This document shows, piece by piece, positions 1 through 7,360 of a stretch of DNA of 64,000 nucleotides. Made by a program: the position numbers and the translations under genes. Location: contig NZ_CP177239.1 in the NCBI RefSeq assembly GCF_046773475.1, positions 2,914,001 to 2,978,000 of the forward strand, read 5' to 3'. Every line of letters begins with the position of its first letter. Position 1 is the stretch's first letter. The stretch is from Nitratireductor aquimarinus (GTDB taxonomy: Bacteria > Pseudomonadota > Alphaproteobacteria > Rhizobiales > Rhizobiaceae). A model generated the notes under the pieces. The model was not told where the DNA came from. It worked only from the letters and a program-made list of their open reading frames with translations, and ran no database searches.

Positions 1-764
1 CCATCGTCGCCGCCGGCAAGGGCAAGAACAACCCGCTCAACATCGATGCGATCCCGGACGACTACGCCGAGGAAGCAGCGCGCCGAAACATGAATGTGCG
101 CATGCTGGTCGAGTTCGTCGATGGTTCCAAGACCATGGTCGAGATGGCGGCCATCGCCAACGCCACCGGTCTCGTGCCGGACAAGCCGGGCATGCATGGC
201 CCCAAGGCGACGCTGGACGAGCTGTCCTCCGTACTGGTGCCGGAAAAGGATGGCGGTGTGCTGTCGCGCGTTGGCGTGGTGGATTACTCCATCGGCAAGG
301 GCGTGGCGCCCGGCGTCTTCGTTGTCGCCGACATGTCGCATCCGCGCATTTCGGAGCGCATGGAAGACCTGAAGATGGGCAAGGGCCCTTACTTCACCTT
401 CCACCGTCCCTATCACCTCACCTCGCTTGAAGTGCCGCTCACCTGCGCCCGCGTCGTTCTCTACGGCAAGCCGGACATGGTGCCGCTGGACAAGCCGGTT
501 GCGGAAGTCTGCGCCGTCGCCAAGAAGGACATGCAGCCGGGCGAGACGCTCGATGCGATTGGTGAATATTGCTACCGCGCATGGATCATGACGGTGCCCG
601 AGGCCCGCGCCTCCAGGGCCATCCCCTGCGGTCTGCTTCAGGGCGGCACGGTCACCAAGCCCATCAAGAAGGGTGAACTGATCACGTCCGACAACGCTGC
701 CCCGCCGGCCGGTTCCAAGATCGCCGAGCTGCGCGCGCGTCAGGACAAGCTCGTTTACGGCTAG
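1..764 (+). CDS. DXR type II-like / homoserine dehydrogenase-like oxidoreductase with SAF domain (5' end missing)
   Basis: The reading frame is open from base 3, so the gene starts before the window; 253 C-terminal residues are visible, ending at TAG 762-764. The N-terminal NAD(P)-binding Rossmann part is outside. The visible part has the conserved segment MLVEFVDGSKTMVEMA followed by ANATGLVPDKPGMHGP, then a C-terminal SAF-like domain (CAVAKKDMQPGETLD onward). This pattern belongs to COG4091, 'predicted homoserine dehydrogenase with SAF domain'. From family knowledge, DXR type II (DRL) of Brucella, which interconverts DXP and MEP, is in this superfamily, but only a subset of members has that activity. 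Directly downstream lies an acyloin-type 2-oxoacid dehydrogenase, and further on a glucitol-type PTS, so a catabolic oxidoreductase acting on a phosphorylated branched polyol is inferred. Family assignment is fairly sure; the substrate is not. Confidence 0.75.
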   Translation, partial: IVAAGKGKNNPLNIDAIPDDYAEEAARRNMNVRMLVEFVDGSKTMVEMAAIANATGLVPDKPGMHGPKATLDELSSVLVPEKDGGVLSRVGVVDYSIGKGVAPGVFVVADMSHPRISERMEDLKMGKGPYFTFHRPYHLTSLEVPLTCARVVLYGKPDMVPLDKPVAEVCAVAKKDMQPGETLDAIGEYCYRAWIMTVPEARASRAIPCGLLQGGTVTKPIKKGELITSDNAAPPAGSKIAELRARQDKLVYG

Positions 765-860
765 ATCGCCATGCGCCCGTCCGGGCGCACACGGACGATC
801 TGATTTATTGATGGAACATCGGACCGGAAGCCGGTTCCCGCTTTTCGGTCCGATGCTCTA
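763..860. repeat. Intergenic repeat, family B (copy 1)
   Basis: The stretch from the stop of the SAF-domain gene to the ribosome binding site of the E1-alpha gene matches, with changes, the stretch at 23598-23695: both run AGATCGCC... then ...TTGATGGA(A/G)CA(T/C)CGGACC. Here it ends in a perfect 10-bp inverted repeat, CATCGGACCG (817-826) and CGGTCCGATG (846-855), around a GGAAGCCGGTTCCCGC core. It lies inside the presumed operon and could form an RNA hairpin between the first two genes. Confidence 0.7.
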
Positions 861-875
861 GACAGGAGCGTAAAA

Positions 876-1910
876 ATGTCGGCCACGGCCAAAAAGAGCG
901 CCTCGAAAACCGATGGCGCCAACCAGCCTTTCATCTACAGGCAGTTCGATCAGGAAAAGCTGCGCGATGCGCTGCGCAAGATGTATCTGATCCGCCAGTT
1001 CGAGGAAGGCGCAGAAGAAAGCTACATGCGTGGCCTGATCCACGGCACGATGCATCTGTCCATCGGACAGGAAGCAAGCGCTGTCGGCATCTGCCTCGGC
1101 CTTTCTGATGAAGACCAGATCACCTCCACCCACCGTGGCCACGGCCACTGCATCGCCAAGGGTGCGGACGTCTCGCGCATGTTCGCCGAGTTCTTCGGCA
1201 AGACCACCGGCTATTGCCGTGGCCGTGGCGGCTCCATGCACATCGCCGATGTGTCGACGGGCAACCTCGGCGCAAACGGCATTGTCGGCGGCGGTCTCCC
1301 GATTGCCGTTGGCGCTGCCCTGACCGCCAAGAAGATGAAGACCGGCAATGTCGTTGTCTGCTTCTTCGGCGACGGCGCAAACAATGAGGGCGCGTTCCAC
1401 GAGGCGCTCAACATGGCCGCCATCTGGAAGCTCCCGGTCGTCTTCGTCTGCGAGAACAATGGCTACGGCATGTCCACCTCCGTTGCCCGCGCGACGGCGG
1501 TGCCTAACATTGCCGACCGCGCCGCCGCCTATGCGATGCCGGGCGTGATCGTGAATGGCAATGTCGTGTCGGATGTGGCCGAGGCCATGCACGAGGCGAC
1601 CGAGCGCGCACGCAATGGCGAGGGACCGACGCTCATCGAGTGCAAGACCTATCGCTATCGCGGCCACTCCAAGAGCGACCGCAATCGCTACCGCACCAAG
1701 GAAGAGATCGAGGAGTGGATGACCGAGCGTGATCCCATTGAGGCGTTCGAGGCAGAACTCGTCGAGTTCGGCGTCATCGACGCCGCCGGGATCGAAGCGA
1801 TCCGCGAAGGGGTCCGCAAGGAAATCGAAGCAGGCATCGAGTTCGCCAAGGAAAGCCCGATGCCCGAAGTCGCCAATCTTGAGAAATACGTCTACACGGA
1901 GCAGGCCTGA
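876..1910 (+). CDS. acoA: Thiamine-dependent dehydrogenase E1 component, alpha subunit (acetoin dehydrogenase type)
   Basis: The 344-residue protein is the alpha subunit of a heterotetrameric E1. It shows the thiamine diphosphate/Mg binding motif GDGANNEGAFHEALNMAA with CENNGYG, and the phosphorylation-loop region YRYRGHSKSDRNRYRT. The segments ITSTHRGHGHCIAKG and GGSMHIADVSTGNLGANG are closer to AcoA-type acyloin-cleaving E1 as I remember it than to canonical pyruvate dehydrogenase E1. The start at 876 follows an AGGAG 8 bases upstream. The stop overlaps the E1-beta start (TGATG), so the two are translationally coupled. By family knowledge such enzymes cleave a methyl acyloin, or decarboxylate a 2-oxoacid, and pass a hydroxyethyl unit to lipoyl-E2. 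The true substrate is unknown; context suggests 1-deoxyxylulose 5-phosphate. Confidence 0.85.
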   Translation: MSATAKKSASKTDGANQPFIYRQFDQEKLRDALRKMYLIRQFEEGAEESYMRGLIHGTMHLSIGQEASAVGICLGLSDEDQITSTHRGHGHCIAKGADVSRMFAEFFGKTTGYCRGRGGSMHIADVSTGNLGANGIVGGGLPIAVGAALTAKKMKTGNVVVCFFGDGANNEGAFHEALNMAAIWKLPVVFVCENNGYGMSTSVARATAVPNIADRAAAYAMPGVIVNGNVVSDVAEAMHEATERARNGEGPTLIECKTYRYRGHSKSDRNRYRTKEEIEEWMTERDPIEAFEAELVEFGVIDAAGIEAIREGVRKEIEAGIEFAKESPMPEVANLEKYVYTEQA

Positions 1911-2920
1911 TGGACGCGCAAGTCGAGACAGCCACGCGTGAACTGAGCTACGCGCAGGCCATCCAGGAAGCCATGGCCATTGCCATGGAGCGCGATGAGC
2001 GCGTGTTCCTCATGGGCGAGGACATCGGCGTCTATGGTGGCGCATTCCAGGTCACCGGCGATCTGGTGGAACGCTTCGGCCCCGAGCGCGTGATGGACAC
2101 GCCGATCTCGGAGCTGGGCGGCGCTGGCGTCGCAGTCGGTGCAGCCGTGACCGGCATGCGTCCGATCTTCGAGTTCCAGTTCTCCGATTTCGCGACGCTC
2201 GCCATGGAGCAGATCGTCAACCAGGCCGCCAAGATGCGCTACATGCTGGGCGGCGCCGTTTCGGTGCCGGTCGTCATGCGTTTCCCGGCCGGTTCCGGCA
2301 CGGGCGCTGCCGCGCAGCATAGCCAGAGCCTCGAAGCGTGGCTCGGCCATGTGCCCGGCCTGAAGGTCATCCAGCCGTCCACCCCGCACGATGTGAAGGG
2401 CATGCTGCTTGCGGCCATCGAGGATCCCGATCCGGTGATGATCTACGAGCACAAGCTCCTCTACAAGATGAAGGGCGAAGTGCCGGAAGGCTATTACACC
2501 GTGCCGATTGGCAAGGCTGCCGTTCGTCGCGAGGGCGCTGATCTCACCATCGTCGCCACGTCGATCATGGTGCACAAGTCGCTGGACGCTGCAAAGCAGC
2601 TTGCCGAAGAAGGCATCGACGTCGAGGTCATCGACCTGCGCAGCATCCGCCCGATGGATCGCCAGACGATCATCGACAGCGTGTGCAAGACGTCCCGCCT
2701 GATGTGCGTCTATGAGGGCGTTAAGACGCTCGGCGTCGGCGCAGAGATTTCGGCGATGATCGCCGAGAGCGAGGCCTTCGATTATCTCGACGCACCGGTC
2801 GTCCGTCTGGGCGGCGCGGAAACGCCGATCCCCTACAATCCGGAGCTGGAAAAGGCGACGGTTCCGCAGGTCGACGGCATCGTCAAGGCGGCCCGCGATC
2901 TGGTTACGGGAGCGCGCTGA
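1910..2920 (+). CDS. acoB: Thiamine-dependent dehydrogenase E1 component, beta subunit
   Basis: The 336-residue beta subunit of E1 has the usual transketolase-like pyrimidine-binding domain (residues 1-180, with GEDIGVYGGAFQVT and DTPISELGGAGVAVGAA) and the C-terminal transketolase domain (VIDLRSIRPMDRQTI). The length equals stand-alone E1-beta. In rhizobia the housekeeping PdhB normally carries an extra N-terminal lipoyl domain, which is absent here, so this is probably not the main pyruvate dehydrogenase. The start overlaps the E1-alpha stop by one base, and the E2 gene follows after one base, consistent with a tight operon. E3 (lipoamide dehydrogenase) is not in the window and must be supplied from elsewhere. 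Confidence 0.87.
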   Translation: MDAQVETATRELSYAQAIQEAMAIAMERDERVFLMGEDIGVYGGAFQVTGDLVERFGPERVMDTPISELGGAGVAVGAAVTGMRPIFEFQFSDFATLAMEQIVNQAAKMRYMLGGAVSVPVVMRFPAGSGTGAAAQHSQSLEAWLGHVPGLKVIQPSTPHDVKGMLLAAIEDPDPVMIYEHKLLYKMKGEVPEGYYTVPIGKAAVRREGADLTIVATSIMVHKSLDAAKQLAEEGIDVEVIDLRSIRPMDRQTIIDSVCKTSRLMCVYEGVKTLGVGAEISAMIAESEAFDYLDAPVVRLGGAETPIPYNPELEKATVPQVDGIVKAARDLVTGAR

Positions 2921-2921
2921 C

Positions 2922-4247
2922 ATGGCTGTTGAAGTCATCCTGCCCAAGGTCGACATGGACATGTCGACCGGCCGCATTTCTTCCTGGCTTGTCGAGGAAG
3001 GCGCGACCGTGAAGAAGGGCGATCTTCTGTTCGAGATCGAGACCGACAAGGCGGCCATGGAGATCGATTCTCCTGCCGCCGGCATCGTGCGCAACATCAC
3101 CGGCAAGGAAGGCATCGACATTCCGGTCGGTCAGGTTGTGGCGTGGATCTATGAAGAAGGCGAGGCCGTGGCCGATGCGCCGGCTTCTGCGCCCGCCGAA
3201 ACCGCAGCCGAAGCGCCTGCAAAGGCGGAAGCGCCGGCCCCTGTCGAGGCCGCCGCACCCGTCGCCGCTGCTCCGGCAGCGACTGCGGAAGCATCCTCCG
3301 GCGTCCGCGCTTCTCCGCTCGCCCGCCGTCTGGCGAAGGAAGCGGGTCTCGACCTGTCCGCCATCGCCGGTTCGGGGCCGAAGGGCCGGATCGTCAAGGC
3401 CGATGTGGAAGCCGCCGGCAAGGATGGCGGTGCGAAGGCAGCCGTAGCAGCCGCGCCGGCTGAAGCAGCTTCCGCCGCTGCGTCCGCGCCGCAGGCCATG
3501 TCCGACGATCAGGTGCTGAAACTGTTCGAGGAAGGCTCCTACGAGCTCATCCCGCACGACAGCATGCGCAAGACCATCGCCCGTCGTCTGGTCGAGGCCA
3601 AGTCCACCATCCCGCATTTCTACCTGACGCTCGATTGCGAGATCGACGCGCTTCTGGCGCTGCGCAAGCAGCTCAATGATGCCGCGCCGAAGGTGAAGGC
3701 CGGGGATGGCGAGAAGCCGGCTTACAAGCTGTCGGTCAACGACATGGTCATCAAGGCCCACGCGAAGGCGCTGGCCATGGTGCCGGACGCAAATGTGTCG
3801 TGGACCGAGAACGCCATGGTGAAGCACAAAAACGCCGATGTGGGCGTTGCCGTGTCGATCCCCGGCGGTCTGATCACGCCGATCGTGCGCCGCGCCGACG
3901 AGAAGACGCTGTCGGCCATCTCCAACGAGATGAAGGATCTGGCCGCGCGGGCGCGTTCGCGCAAGCTGAAGACGGAAGAGTTCCAGGGCGGCAACACGGC
4001 CGTGTCCAATCTGGGCATGTTCGGCATCAAGGACTTCGCCGCCGTCATCAACCCGCCGCATGCGACGATCCTTGCGGTCGGCGCAGGTGAACAGCGGGCC
4101 GTGGTGAAGGATGGCGAAGTGAAGGTGGCGACCGTGATGTCGGTCACGCTTTCGACCGACCACCGTGCTGTCGATGGCGCGCTTGGCGCAGAACTCCTCG
4201 CCGCCTTCAAGCAGGTCATCGAAAACCCGATGGCGATGCTCGTCTGA
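2922..4247 (+). CDS. acoC: Dihydrolipoamide acetyltransferase E2 component
   Basis: The 441-residue protein has three parts: an N-terminal lipoyl domain (1-78) with the lipoyl-accepting lysine at K43 in ETDKAAMEI; an alanine/proline-rich linker (about 85-126) leading to a peripheral-subunit-binding domain (128-165, RASPLARRLAKEAGL); and, after a second linker, the catalytic core from about residue 200 with the HxxxDG active-site motif in STDHRAVDGALGAEL. It moves the acyl group made by E1 to coenzyme A. It has the PDH-type catalytic core rather than the alpha/beta-hydrolase form seen in some AcoC proteins. It is the last gene of the unit; a strong intrinsic terminator follows at 4386. Confidence 0.9.
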   Translation: MAVEVILPKVDMDMSTGRISSWLVEEGATVKKGDLLFEIETDKAAMEIDSPAAGIVRNITGKEGIDIPVGQVVAWIYEEGEAVADAPASAPAETAAEAPAKAEAPAPVEAAAPVAAAPAATAEASSGVRASPLARRLAKEAGLDLSAIAGSGPKGRIVKADVEAAGKDGGAKAAVAAAPAEAASAAASAPQAMSDDQVLKLFEEGSYELIPHDSMRKTIARRLVEAKSTIPHFYLTLDCEIDALLALRKQLNDAAPKVKAGDGEKPAYKLSVNDMVIKAHAKALAMVPDANVSWTENAMVKHKNADVGVAVSIPGGLITPIVRRADEKTLSAISNEMKDLAARARSRKLKTEEFQGGNTAVSNLGMFGIKDFAAVINPPHATILAVGAGEQRAVVKDGEVKVATVMSVTLSTDHRAVDGALGAELLAAFKQVIENPMAMLV

Positions 4248-4385
4248 CCGGAATTTCCGGACAGGCTTTCCCGGTCGGCTTGGGGGCTCGCCACCGGGGA
4301 AGCCCACCAAAAAGAAAGGCGGACCGCCGTTCTCATGAAACGGCGCACCGCCTGAAGAATACCGAAAACGACTTTGACCGCGTCT

Positions 4386-4425
4386 GGCGCTGCCTGCCAT
4401 CATCACAGGCAGCGCCTTTTCTTTT
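4386..4425 (+). terminator. Intrinsic terminator of the E1-E2 operon
   Basis: A perfect 11-bp stem, GGCGCTGCCTG (4386-4396) and CAGGCAGCGCC (4406-4416), has a 9-base loop and is followed by TTTTCTTTT. It lies 139 bases after the E2 stop, just before the convergent HAD gene. Confidence 0.85.
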
Positions 4426-4462
4426 GCCCGGAAGCAGGCAGCTCCGGAAAAGCGGAGTGGCC

Positions 4463-5149
4463 TTAAGCGCCCGCCACCGCTTCGCCGATGAAGCCGCGTT
4501 GCCGGAGTTCCGCTTCGATCTCATCCCAGCTTGCGCAGACCGCGTGTGCGCCCGCGCCGCTGAGCTTCTCGCCATGGCCGTCGAATGTGTGGCTGCCGCC
4601 GGTGAAGCCGATGGCGGTCATGCCGGCCGCCACGGCCCCCTGCACGCCGAAGGGCGAGTCCTCGATCACCACGGAGGAGGCCGGAGCGCCGCCGAGCTTC
4701 TCCGCAGCGAACAGGAAGATGTCCGGGGCAGGCTTGCCGTTCTTCACCATCGAGGTGCTGAACACGTCGTCGCCGAAGAAATCGGCAATGCCGGAGACCC
4801 CGAGGCTGAGCTCAATCCGCTCCATGGAGGATGAGGAAGCGACGCAGCGCGGCGTCTTCAGATTGCTCAGGAAAGGCACGATGCCGCGCGTCGGCTGAAG
4901 TTCTTCTTCCAGCAGCGCCTTCGTCTCCAGCCAGATGTCGCCATCCGCATGGGCGGGGAAGGCAAAGCCGGTCAGCTCTTCGATGCGGGTAATGATGTCG
5001 GCCTGCTTCATGCCGATGCACTGGCCGACGATCTCGCGCTTCAGCGCCAGACCATGCTTGTTGTAAACGCGCTCATAGGCGATTGCGGCAAGCGGTTCAC
5101 TGTCGACGAGAACACCGTCGCAATCGAATATGATCAGGGGGGTAGTCAT
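4463..5149 (-). CDS. HAD-superfamily phosphatase (phosphoglycolate phosphatase / beta-phosphoglucomutase-like)
   Basis: The 228-residue protein opens with FDCDGVLVDSE, the motif I of class IA HAD hydrolases with nucleophile D9 and acid/base D11. Motif III/IV residues appear in KNGKPAPDIF and VIEDSPFGVQGAVAAGM, and a helical cap lies between residues 15 and 85. Such enzymes dephosphorylate small sugar or polyol phosphates. The start at 5149 has GGAG five bases upstream. The gene is convergent to the E1-E2 operon and lies between it and the PTS operon. A role in removing dead-end polyol phosphates is possible but is inference from position only. Confidence 0.8.
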   Translation of the reverse strand: MTTPLIIFDCDGVLVDSEPLAAIAYERVYNKHGLALKREIVGQCIGMKQADIITRIEELTGFAFPAHADGDIWLETKALLEEELQPTRGIVPFLSNLKTPRCVASSSSMERIELSLGVSGIADFFGDDVFSTSMVKNGKPAPDIFLFAAEKLGGAPASSVVIEDSPFGVQGAVAAGMTAIGFTGGSHTFDGHGEKLSGAGAHAVCASWDEIEAELRQRGFIGEAVAGA

Positions 5150-5236
5150 GAAAACTCCGGACTTTCGGGCTGAGGGGGAGGCTGCGTTTCAACGTGGCGA
5201 ATGAATGCCGCCCTTTAGGGCATTTTTTCGTCAGTT

Positions 5237-5266
5237 GAAAACACCCGGCGACCTAGCTCGCCGGGT
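5237..5266 (-). terminator. Probable terminator of the 5253-5900 gene
   Basis: On the minus strand a 9-bp stem, ACCCGGCGA (5243-5251) paired with TCGCCGGGT (5258-5266), is followed by GTGTTTTC. The stem overlaps the last codons and the stop codon of the hypothetical gene, an economical arrangement. The T-run is short. Confidence 0.5.
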
Positions 5267-5900
5267 CAGGGAAGATCGAGGGCGCTTCGATGCTCTTGCG
5301 CCCGGCTTCGATGGCGTTGCGCATGGCGATCCGCCCTTCCACGAGATCGGGCGCAACCCAGTTGGGCTCCGCACCAAGGAAACGGTCGAGGAAGGCGACG
5401 GCCGAGGCCGGCATCTCGCGCGTGTTCTCGCGGTAGGACCACCAGGTCCGCAGATCGTCCGCACAGCGGGCCAGACGCGGCGCTTCGCCGAATTCCTGCT
5501 CGAAGATGGCGGCAATCGCGCACACGCAGTAGTTCGTGTAGAGAAAGCCCTCTGGCCAGAATTTGACGATCTCCGCATTCTCTGCGTCGCCCGTCACCGT
5601 GCTTTCCGGCGTCACCGTGACCGGCGCATGGCGGATCATCTCCTTCAGCGCGAGGCCGGCGGCATAGATGATGAAATCGCCACGGTCGAGCCGGGCATAG
5701 GCCTTCTGCGCATCGACCATCTCCACCCAGTCGAGAAAGACGCGGGTGAGCTTCTCCTCATCCACCTCGAACACGACACCGTAATGCTGCGTCACAGCCT
5801 TCGCATTGCCGCGAAAGGTCGTGCGAAACCAGCGCAACTGGCGCAGCCGGTGGCGTAAATCGGGCATGACTGCAAGTTCGTTCTTGAAATCCAGATCCAA
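5253..5900 (-). CDS. Conserved hypothetical protein
   Basis: The 215-residue soluble protein has no motif I can name. The start is most likely the TTG at 5900, because TAAGGAG lies eight bases upstream; the first ATG (5867) has no comparable site. It is rich in Trp, Phe and Tyr in its middle (residues 110-150, including KFWPEGFLYTNYCVC and LRTWWSYRENT). It has no signal peptide and no membrane span. It is divergent from the PTS operon and shares its 186-bp upstream region, so co-regulation is possible. Function unknown. Confidence 0.6.
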   Translation of the reverse strand: MDLDFKNELAVMPDLRHRLRQLRWFRTTFRGNAKAVTQHYGVVFEVDEEKLTRVFLDWVEMVDAQKAYARLDRGDFIIYAAGLALKEMIRHAPVTVTPESTVTGDAENAEIVKFWPEGFLYTNYCVCAIAAIFEQEFGEAPRLARCADDLRTWWSYRENTREMPASAVAFLDRFLGAEPNWVAPDLVEGRIAMRNAIEAGRKSIEAPSIFPDPAS

Positions 5901-5990
5901 CGGGTGAACTCCTTAGCCGGAACCATAACATGCGGCATGTCGGTTCCAATCAAATAAGCCGCGATCCACGTATTTGAAGGAATATACAAT

Positions 5991-6020
5991 TTGACATTTC
6001 AAAAAACAAATGTTCTTAAT
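5991..6020 (+). promoter_or_regulatory. Candidate promoter and operator upstream of the PTS operon
   Basis: TTGACA at 5991-5996 is followed after 18 bases by CTTAAT (6015-6020), a plausible sigma-70 pair. The -35 element overlaps an inverted repeat, ACATTT (5994-5999) and AAATGT (6008-6013), separated by eight bases. The AT-rich patch stands out from its surroundings. An operator for the SorC-family regulator encoded at 11913 is the obvious candidate. This is pattern recognition only. Confidence 0.45.
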
Positions 6021-6085
6021 TTCAGGATTATTAAGTGTGTTGACGTGCGTACGCTTGGGAAGAGCGTTTCGGGAGGTAATGCCTG

Positions 6086-6523
6086 ATGGCACTATGGCAA
6101 TGGGGGCTTTTGCTCCTCGCAGTCGTATGGGCGCTACAGTCCTACGGCGTGTGGCTGCAGATGCGTCACTATTCCGACGTCTTTAAAGGCATCACGCAGA
6201 AATATGCGGATGGTTTCGTCGGCACGGGCGCATTTCACGGCCGTTTCCTGAAACGCGGTGCAATTGCCATCGTCGTGGTTTCGCCGGATCTCGTCGTGCG
6301 CCGGATCCTGACCATGAGTGGCCGCTCCGTCTTCGCAAAATTCAAGCGACATGAGCAGTTCGAGGGCATGACCCTTGATCAGTTGCGGGCCGAACCGGCG
6401 CTTTTCGGAGAAAAGCAGCCGGGGCTGACCGCGGCAATTACGCAGGCGGTTGCTCAGATAGACCGTACGCGGGCAGGCGAGGAGCCGCCGCTTCGGGAAT
6501 CTCTGGCCGCTTCAAAAGCATGA
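6086..6523 (+). CDS. gutM: Glucitol operon activator family protein GutM
   Basis: The 145-residue protein begins with one hydrophobic segment (about residues 5-22), followed by the GutM-type core QKYADGFVGTGAFHGRFLKRGAIAIVVV and RRILTMSGRSVFAKF (written here in two parts). In enterobacteria GutM is an accessory activator of the glucitol PTS genes; its molecular role is poorly understood, and the membrane-anchor-like start argues for a membrane-associated function. The start at 6086 has GGGAGG nine bases upstream. It is the first gene of the PTS operon, 64 bases before srlA, which supports the glucitol-family assignment of the whole cluster. Confidence 0.8.
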   Translation: MALWQWGLLLLAVVWALQSYGVWLQMRHYSDVFKGITQKYADGFVGTGAFHGRFLKRGAIAIVVVSPDLVVRRILTMSGRSVFAKFKRHEQFEGMTLDQLRAEPALFGEKQPGLTAAITQAVAQIDRTRAGEEPPLRESLAASKA

Positions 6524-6587
6524 CATACGGGACTGCGCGCTCACCGGGGCTCAATTACCGGGGTGAGCAGAATAGAGAGGGAGGACT

Positions 6588-7346
6588 ATGTCTGTCATTT
6601 CCATGATGGCCCAGCACGCCGATACGGCGATGCAGGGGCTGCATATGGCCGGCGCGGTGGCGGGTGATGCCGCACTGCACGGCAAACTCGCCGCCAAGGC
6701 GGCGACAAACGATCTGGTCGTGCTTGCTCAGGCAGGCACCGACCTTTCGGTCGAAGAGTTCCGGCAGAAGCTGGACTCGGTTGCCCAGGAAGAGCAGCTC
6801 GGCTGGCTCACCGCCGCCGGCAAGTACTTCATCGGCATCTTCCAGAAGGGCGGCGAGGTCTTTGCTGGCTTCGTCACCGGCATCATCCCGACGCTGGTCG
6901 TGCTGATGACCGCCTTCTACGCCATCACCGAACTGGTGGGCGAGAAGCGCGTTCACGGCCTTGCCCAGAGCGCCGGCCGCATCGCGCTCACGCGCTACAC
7001 GGTGCTTCCGGTTCTCGCCGTCTTCTTCCTCACGAACCCGATGGCCTACACCTTCGGCTCGTTCCTTGAGGAAAAGCACAAGCCGGCATTCTACGACGCC
7101 GCCGTGTCCTATGTGCACCCGCCGCTCGGCCTGTTCCCGCATATCAACCCGGGTGAGTACTTCGTCTGGGGCGGCATTCTCGTCGCTCTGCTCGAGCTTG
7201 AGAGCCAGGGCGTCGTTCCCATCGGCTATCACATCACCGTGGCCATCTGGTACGCGCTGGTCGGTCTCCTCGTCATCCTGCTCAAGGGCATGCTGACCGA
7301 GCGGATCACGGCCATCCTGGCGCGCCGCCAGGGCGTTGAGCTCTAG
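6588..7346 (+). CDS. srlA: PTS glucitol/sorbitol-family transporter EIIC subunit, with extra N-terminal region
   Basis: The 252-residue membrane permease subunit of a Gut-family PTS has its conserved part from about residue 75 (GKYFIGIFQKGGEVFAGFVT) and includes the PHINPGEYFVWGG signature. The E. coli protein is 187 residues and begins at this conserved part, so about 70 residues are added here; they are alanine-rich with a possible helix (VLAQAGTDLSVEEFRQKLDS). The added part is probably real, because GGGAGG sits four bases before the ATG at 6588. EIIC subunits form the substrate channel. The gene lies between gutM and srlE, 14 bases before the latter. Confidence 0.88.
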   Translation: MSVISMMAQHADTAMQGLHMAGAVAGDAALHGKLAAKAATNDLVVLAQAGTDLSVEEFRQKLDSVAQEEQLGWLTAAGKYFIGIFQKGGEVFAGFVTGIIPTLVVLMTAFYAITELVGEKRVHGLAQSAGRIALTRYTVLPVLAVFFLTNPMAYTFGSFLEEKHKPAFYDAAVSYVHPPLGLFPHINPGEYFVWGGILVALLELESQGVVPIGYHITVAIWYALVGLLVILLKGMLTERITAILARRQGVEL

Positions 7347-7360
7347 GGGAGGCGCAGGAC

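Noticed and set aside
858..3121. Long antisense frames opposite the E1-alpha and E1-beta genes
   Set aside because: Shadows of GC-rich coding sequence; no start sites or similarity.
876..4247. Housekeeping pyruvate dehydrogenase operon
   Set aside because: E1-beta lacks the lipoyl domain usual in rhizobial PdhB, E1-alpha has AcoA-type segments, and eno/lpd-type neighbours are missing. Not fully excluded.
4280..4834. A 184-codon frame across the E2 terminator
   Set aside because: It runs through the terminator hairpin and antisense to the HAD gene, and has no family features.
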